This document shows, one piece after another, positions 61,289 to 64,000 of a stretch of DNA of 64,000 nt. A program made the position numbers and the translations under genes. Under the pieces are notes generated by a model. The model made no database searches. It worked only from the letters and a program-made list of their open reading frames with translations, and was not told the DNA's origin. Source of the DNA: Intestinirhabdus alba (GTDB lineage Bacteria; Pseudomonadota; Gammaproteobacteria; Enterobacterales; Enterobacteriaceae); assembly GCF_009711095.1 (NCBI RefSeq), contig NZ_WMJZ01000001.1, positions 186,001-250,000 of the forward strand, read 5' to 3'. The number at the start of each line of letters is the position of its first letter. Positions within the stretch are counted from its first letter, which is position 1.

Positions 61289-61425
61289 CCAAAGATTGTT
61301 GCTCAGCCTGTTGCGCTTTTCAGGCCCGGCGGGGAACGACCGCCCGGCTTATAGTCTGTCCGTGCTGAACGACAATCGGGAGGGCAAGGTCAACCTGCCC
61401 TGTATTATTGTGTCAGGTAGTGCTC
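61263..61425 (-). ncRNA. sroC: SroC small RNA (gltI-gltJ spacer)
   Basis: In E. coli and Salmonella, SroC is cut from the gltI 3' UTR of the gltIJKL mRNA and acts as a sponge for GcvB. Here the spacer ends in the expected terminator, GGGTAGC-gct-GCTACCC followed by eight T (61263-61288, minus strand). Upstream are GCAACAGGCTGAGCAACAAT and a GC-rich hairpin. The 5' end is only set by the usual length of about 160 nt. Confidence 0.65.
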
Positions 61426-61469
61426 CTCAGCCGCTGATGCGCAGCCGGAAACGCGAACCTTTGGGGCGA

Positions 61470-62387
61470 TCACTCCGTCGGGCTAAAGGCTTTATCATTC
61501 GGCGCTTTGAACAGGGCCTGCATCTCGTCGGAGAGCGCAAAGTTCAGGTTCAGGTTTTTCGGCGGAATAGGATTTTTGAACCACTTATCAAACCACTTTG
61601 CCGCTTCGCCGGAGGTTTGTACCTGGGCGATGGTGTCGTCCATCAGCTTTTTGAACTCAGGATCGTTCTTACGCAGCATACAGCCGTAGGCCTCTTCGGA
61701 CTGCGGCTTGCCGACGATCTCCCAGCTTTCCGGCTTCTTCGCCTTGGCGCGCTCGCCGGCCAGCAGGGCGTCATCCATCATAAAGGCGACGGCGCGGCCG
61801 CTTTCCAGCGTGCGGAAGGAGTCACCGTGATCCTTGGCGCTGATGATGCGCATATTCATTTTTTGTTTTTCATTCAGCTTGTGCAGCAGAATTTCCGAGG
61901 TGGTGCCGGAGGTGACGACCACCGCCTTGTCTTTCAGATCGGCGAAGTCCTTAACGCCGCCCTCTTTTTTCGTCAGCAGGCGGGTGCCGACGATGAAAAT
62001 GGTGTTGGAGAAGGCGGCCTGCTTCTGGCGCTCAAGGTTGTTGGTGGTGGAGCCGCACTCAAAGTCGAAGGTGCCGTTCTGCAGCAGCGGAATGCGGTTC
62101 TGGGAGGTAATCGGCATCAGCTTGACCTGCAGATCGGGCTTATTGAGCCTCTTCTTGACGGCCTCAACGATGGCGTTGGAGAAGTCCTGAGAATAGCCCA
62201 CCACTTTTTGCTGGTTATCGTAGTAGGAAAATGGCACGGAGGATTCCCGATGGCCAACGACGATAACGCCGTTTTTGGCGATTTTCTCCAGGGTGCCGCC
62301 CGCGGCGGGTGCGGCGTCTTGCGCATGGGCCAGAGCGGTGGTCATTCCCACGATCAGCATTGCCGTGGCTGGTTTACATAATTGCAT
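61470..62387 (-). CDS. gltI: glutamate/aspartate periplasmic binding protein GltI
   Basis: Periplasmic receptor of the Glt importer. From the ATG at 62387 (MQLCKPATAML), with AAGGAG upstream, it is 305 residues (302 in E. coli); a TTG two codons earlier is rejected. The signal peptide ends AHA-QDAAPAAG. SBP motifs are VGHRESSVPFSYYDNQQKVVG, GSTTNNLERQKQAAFS and VVTSGTTSE. A sigma-54 promoter motif lies about 280 bp upstream. Confidence 0.96.
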   Translation of the reverse strand: MQLCKPATAMLIVGMTTALAHAQDAAPAAGGTLEKIAKNGVIVVGHRESSVPFSYYDNQQKVVGYSQDFSNAIVEAVKKRLNKPDLQVKLMPITSQNRIPLLQNGTFDFECGSTTNNLERQKQAAFSNTIFIVGTRLLTKKEGGVKDFADLKDKAVVVTSGTTSEILLHKLNEKQKMNMRIISAKDHGDSFRTLESGRAVAFMMDDALLAGERAKAKKPESWEIVGKPQSEEAYGCMLRKNDPEFKKLMDDTIAQVQTSGEAAKWFDKWFKNPIPPKNLNLNFALSDEMQALFKAPNDKAFSPTE

Positions 62388-62550
62388 ATCCAACTCCTTT
62401 TATCGTCTGCGCCATCGAAGCCTCAATATCCGTTGTAAGGAAGGATTATCTGCGGCTATCGGTCCACAGTTTCTGGTGTGTTTGTTAACATTGAGTGTGG
62501 CTTAATGTAAATATTTTGCTGCAATATTGTTTGTTTTTTGCGAAGTGCGC

Positions 62551-62567
62551 CGCACCGTTTTAAAGCA
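62551..62567. promoter_or_regulatory. weak NtrC-like site
   Basis: CGCAC-cgtttta-AAGCA, 7 of 10 key bases of TGCAC-N7-GTGCA, with the same spacer as the better site 29 bp away. Confidence 0.3.
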
Positions 62568-62579
62568 ATCTGCCGCTGT

Positions 62580-62596
62580 TGCACCGTTTTAGTGCT
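62580..62596. promoter_or_regulatory. NtrC-like site
   Basis: TGCAC-cgtttta-GTGCT matches the NtrC palindrome TGCAC-N7-GTGCA at 9 of 10 key bases. Confidence 0.45.
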
Positions 62597-62664
62597 GTCG
62601 GCGATCGCATTTGGTGCGCCCGGACGGCTCTGGCGGTCATCGCACGGTTTGCCATATAAAACAA

Positions 62665-62680
62665 AGCAATGGACGTGCCA
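62665..62680 (-). promoter_or_regulatory. sigma-54 promoter motif for gltI
   Basis: On the minus strand TGGCACGTCCATTGCT fits the -24/-12 consensus TGGCACG-N4-TTGCW at every defined position, with exact spacing. The predicted start is near 62653, giving a gltI leader of about 265 nt. Confidence 0.7.
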
Positions 62681-62747
62681 GTTTGCATTGAAGGAGAAGG
62701 GAGCGGGCCGGACGGCGGGGGAGGAAAATGCCGTCCGGTATCTGAGG

Positions 62748-64000
62748 TTACAGGGAGGCGTCCCGACGGCGTCGCTGACGCAGGCTTGCAAGTACCGCGA
62801 TAAAGCCGAACAGCGCGGTGAGGGCCCACAGCGGCCAGCCGCCGAGGCGGGCGTACGGCGTCAGCCCGGCGGTGGGCGTAACGCTGGCGGTCAGCACGTC
62901 GCGGGTGAACTGTGGCAGCATCGCCTGGATCTCGCCCTGCGGGCCAATTACCGCCGTAATGCCGTTGTTGGTGCTGCGCAGCAGCGGCCGCGCCAGCTCC
63001 AGCGAACGCATTCTCGCCATCTGGAAGTGCTGCCACGGCCCGATGGATTTACCAAACCAGGCGTCGTTGGAGAGAGTCAGCAGGTAGTCGGTATCCGGAC
63101 GGAAGTTATCCCGCACCTGTTCACCGAGAATAATTTCGTAGCAGATGGCCGCCGTCAGCTTAAGGCCCTGGGCGCGCAGCTGCGGCTGCACGTACGGCCC
63201 ACGGCTGAACGAGGACATCGGCAGATCGAAGAATGGCGCGAGCGGGCGCAGGATTGACCCCAGCGGGACAAATTCGCCAAACGGCACCAGATGGTTTTTA
63301 TTGTAGCGGTTGCTGGAGTCGTAGCGGTACGGACTGGTTTTGCCCAGGGTAATGATGGTATTCCAGGTATCGTAGCGATTCTGCGCATTCAGGCGCGCAT
63401 CGACGATGCCGGTGATCAGGGTGCTGCCTTGCTTTTGTAGCAGATCGTCCATCATGCCGAGGAAGCGCTGCTGGTTGGCTTCCAGATCCGGAATCGCCGA
63501 CTCCGGCCAGATAATCAGCTGCGACTGGCCCATAAGCGGCCGGGTGGCGTTGAGGTAGATTTTCAGCGTGTTAATCAGCTGGCCTTCGTCCCACTTCAGC
63601 GACTGCGGAATATTGCCCTGCACCATTGACACCCGGGTGGTTTTCTCCGGCAGCGGCGTATACCACTGAACAACGCGCAGCGGGAAGGGCAGGGCCAGCA
63701 GCAGCGCCGCCGCCAGCAGCGGACGCCAGCTGCGGGTCGCCAGCGCCAGGGCCAGCAGGCCGCTGCTCATCATCAGCAGGAAGGTGATCGCCTGCACCCC
63801 CATCACCGGTGCCAGCCCTTTCAGCGGGCCGTCGATCTGGCTGTAACCAAACTGCAGCCACGGGAAGCCGGTCAGTACCCAGCCGCGCAGGAACTCGGTG
63901 ATTTGCCAGACCACCGGCGCGGCGACGGCCACCCGCAGCCAGCTGGTTTTTGGCCACAGGCGCGCAAGGAGACCGGCGAACAGGCCGGTATAGAGCGAAA
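62748..64000 (-). CDS. lnt: apolipoprotein N-acyltransferase Lnt, 3' part
   Basis: Inner-membrane enzyme that adds the third acyl chain to lipoproteins. The frame is open to the window edge ([20 protein letters not shown] precedes the first complete block), so about 90-95 N-terminal residues are missing of about 512. Visible are membrane spans, then the nitrilase domain with catalytic Glu in IIWPESAIP, Lys in [11 protein letters not shown] and Cys in [11 protein letters not shown], and a last membrane span before [10 protein letters not shown]. Confidence 0.97.
   Translation of the reverse strand, partial: SLYTGLFAGLLARLWPKTSWLRVAVAAPVVWQITEFLRGWVLTGFPWLQFGYSQIDGPLKGLAPVMGVQAITFLLMMSSGLLALALATRSWRPLLAAALLLALPFPLRVVQWYTPLPEKTTRVSMVQGNIPQSLKWDEGQLINTLKIYLNATRPLMGQSQLIIWPESAIPDLEANQQRFLGMMDDLLQKQGSTLITGIVDARLNAQNRYDTWNTIITLGKTSPYRYDSSNRYNKNHLVPFGEFVPLGSILRPLAPFFDLPMSSFSRGPYVQPQLRAQGLKLTAAICYEIILGEQVRDNFRPDTDYLLTLSNDAWFGKSIGPWQHFQMARMRSLELARPLLRSTNNGITAVIGPQGEIQAMLPQFTRDVLTASVTPTAGLTPYARLGGWPLWALTALFGFIAVLASLRQRRRRDASL

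Larger units (their letters stand above)
62388..62747. promoter_or_regulatory. gltI upstream region
   Basis: A 360-bp region without a gene between lnt and gltI. On the minus strand it holds a sigma-54 promoter motif (62665-62680) and, downstream in the leader, two NtrC-like sites 29 bp apart. A CCGGACGGC/GCCGTCCGG inverted repeat (62708-62738) follows the lnt stop and may end lnt transcription although it lacks a T-run. Confidence 0.6.

Overview
The window is a GC-rich (by eye, near 58-60 %) enterobacterial chromosome segment. Its gene order closely follows the Escherichia coli/Salmonella region running from entF to lnt. Protein matches, lengths and start codons agree gene for gene with the Enterobacteriaceae, in a lineage near Enterobacter, Klebsiella, Kluyvera or Cronobacter; I cannot fix the genus from sequence alone. 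It has no tRNA, rRNA, CRISPR, integrase or transposase gene. Nearly all of it is conserved core genome with a few accessory swaps.

Layout. (1) 1-13902: enterobactin synthesis and ferric-enterobactin transport (entF 3' end, fepE, fepC-fepG-fepD, entS, fepB, entCEBA-H), with Fur boxes in the two divergent intergenic regions. (2) 13933-16241: a yjiH-yjiG-M20 peptidase operon on the minus strand, where E. coli has cstA. (3) 16915-18737: ybdM-ybdN, a ParB-like/PAPS-reductase-like pair. (4) 19858-23882: disulfide and peroxide defence (dsbG, ahpC, ahpF), with large repeat-filled spacers. (5) 23966-29060: uspG, ybdR, rnk, an alpha/beta-hydrolase plus flavin-reductase pair, and rna. (6) 29193-38745: citrate lyase citCDEFXG without citT, the DpiBA (CitAB) two-component system and dcuC. 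(7) 39150-44976: pagP, cspE, crcB, a decayed ybeM, tatE, lipA, ybeF, lipB, ybeD. (8) 45083-58352: cell-wall elongation and housekeeping genes (dacA, rlpA, mrdB, mrdA, rlmH, rsfS, cobC, cobD, nadD, holA, lptE, leuS). (9) 58576-64000: ybeL, the glutamate/aspartate ABC transporter gltIJKL with SroC, and the 3' part of lnt.

How the genes work together. Chorismate goes through EntC, EntB and EntA to 2,3-dihydroxybenzoate. EntE, EntB and EntF assemble it with serine into enterobactin, EntH proofreads, EntS exports, and FepBDGC re-imports the ferric complex. AhpC/AhpF form the NADH-dependent alkyl hydroperoxide reductase beside the periplasmic isomerase DsbG. The cit cluster ferments citrate under DpiBA control, and DcuC can export the resulting succinate. 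The mrdA-mrdB-rlpA-dacA set runs rod elongation and peptidoglycan trimming.

Most notable non-textbook features: the ahpC-ahpF spacer holds 129-bp tandem palindromic repeats interrupted by a 143-bp MITE-like insert flanked by a 10-bp direct repeat; a promoter/terminator pair next to an OxyR-like operator between dsbG and ahpC looks like a roughly 115-nt small RNA; the yjiHG-M20 operon suggests a peptide uptake/hydrolysis unit; ybdMN is a conserved pair of unknown biochemistry; gltI has a perfect sigma-54 promoter motif with NtrC-like sites downstream of it; and ybeM is reduced to a recognisable remnant. I found no clear-cut new defence island or large novel cluster.
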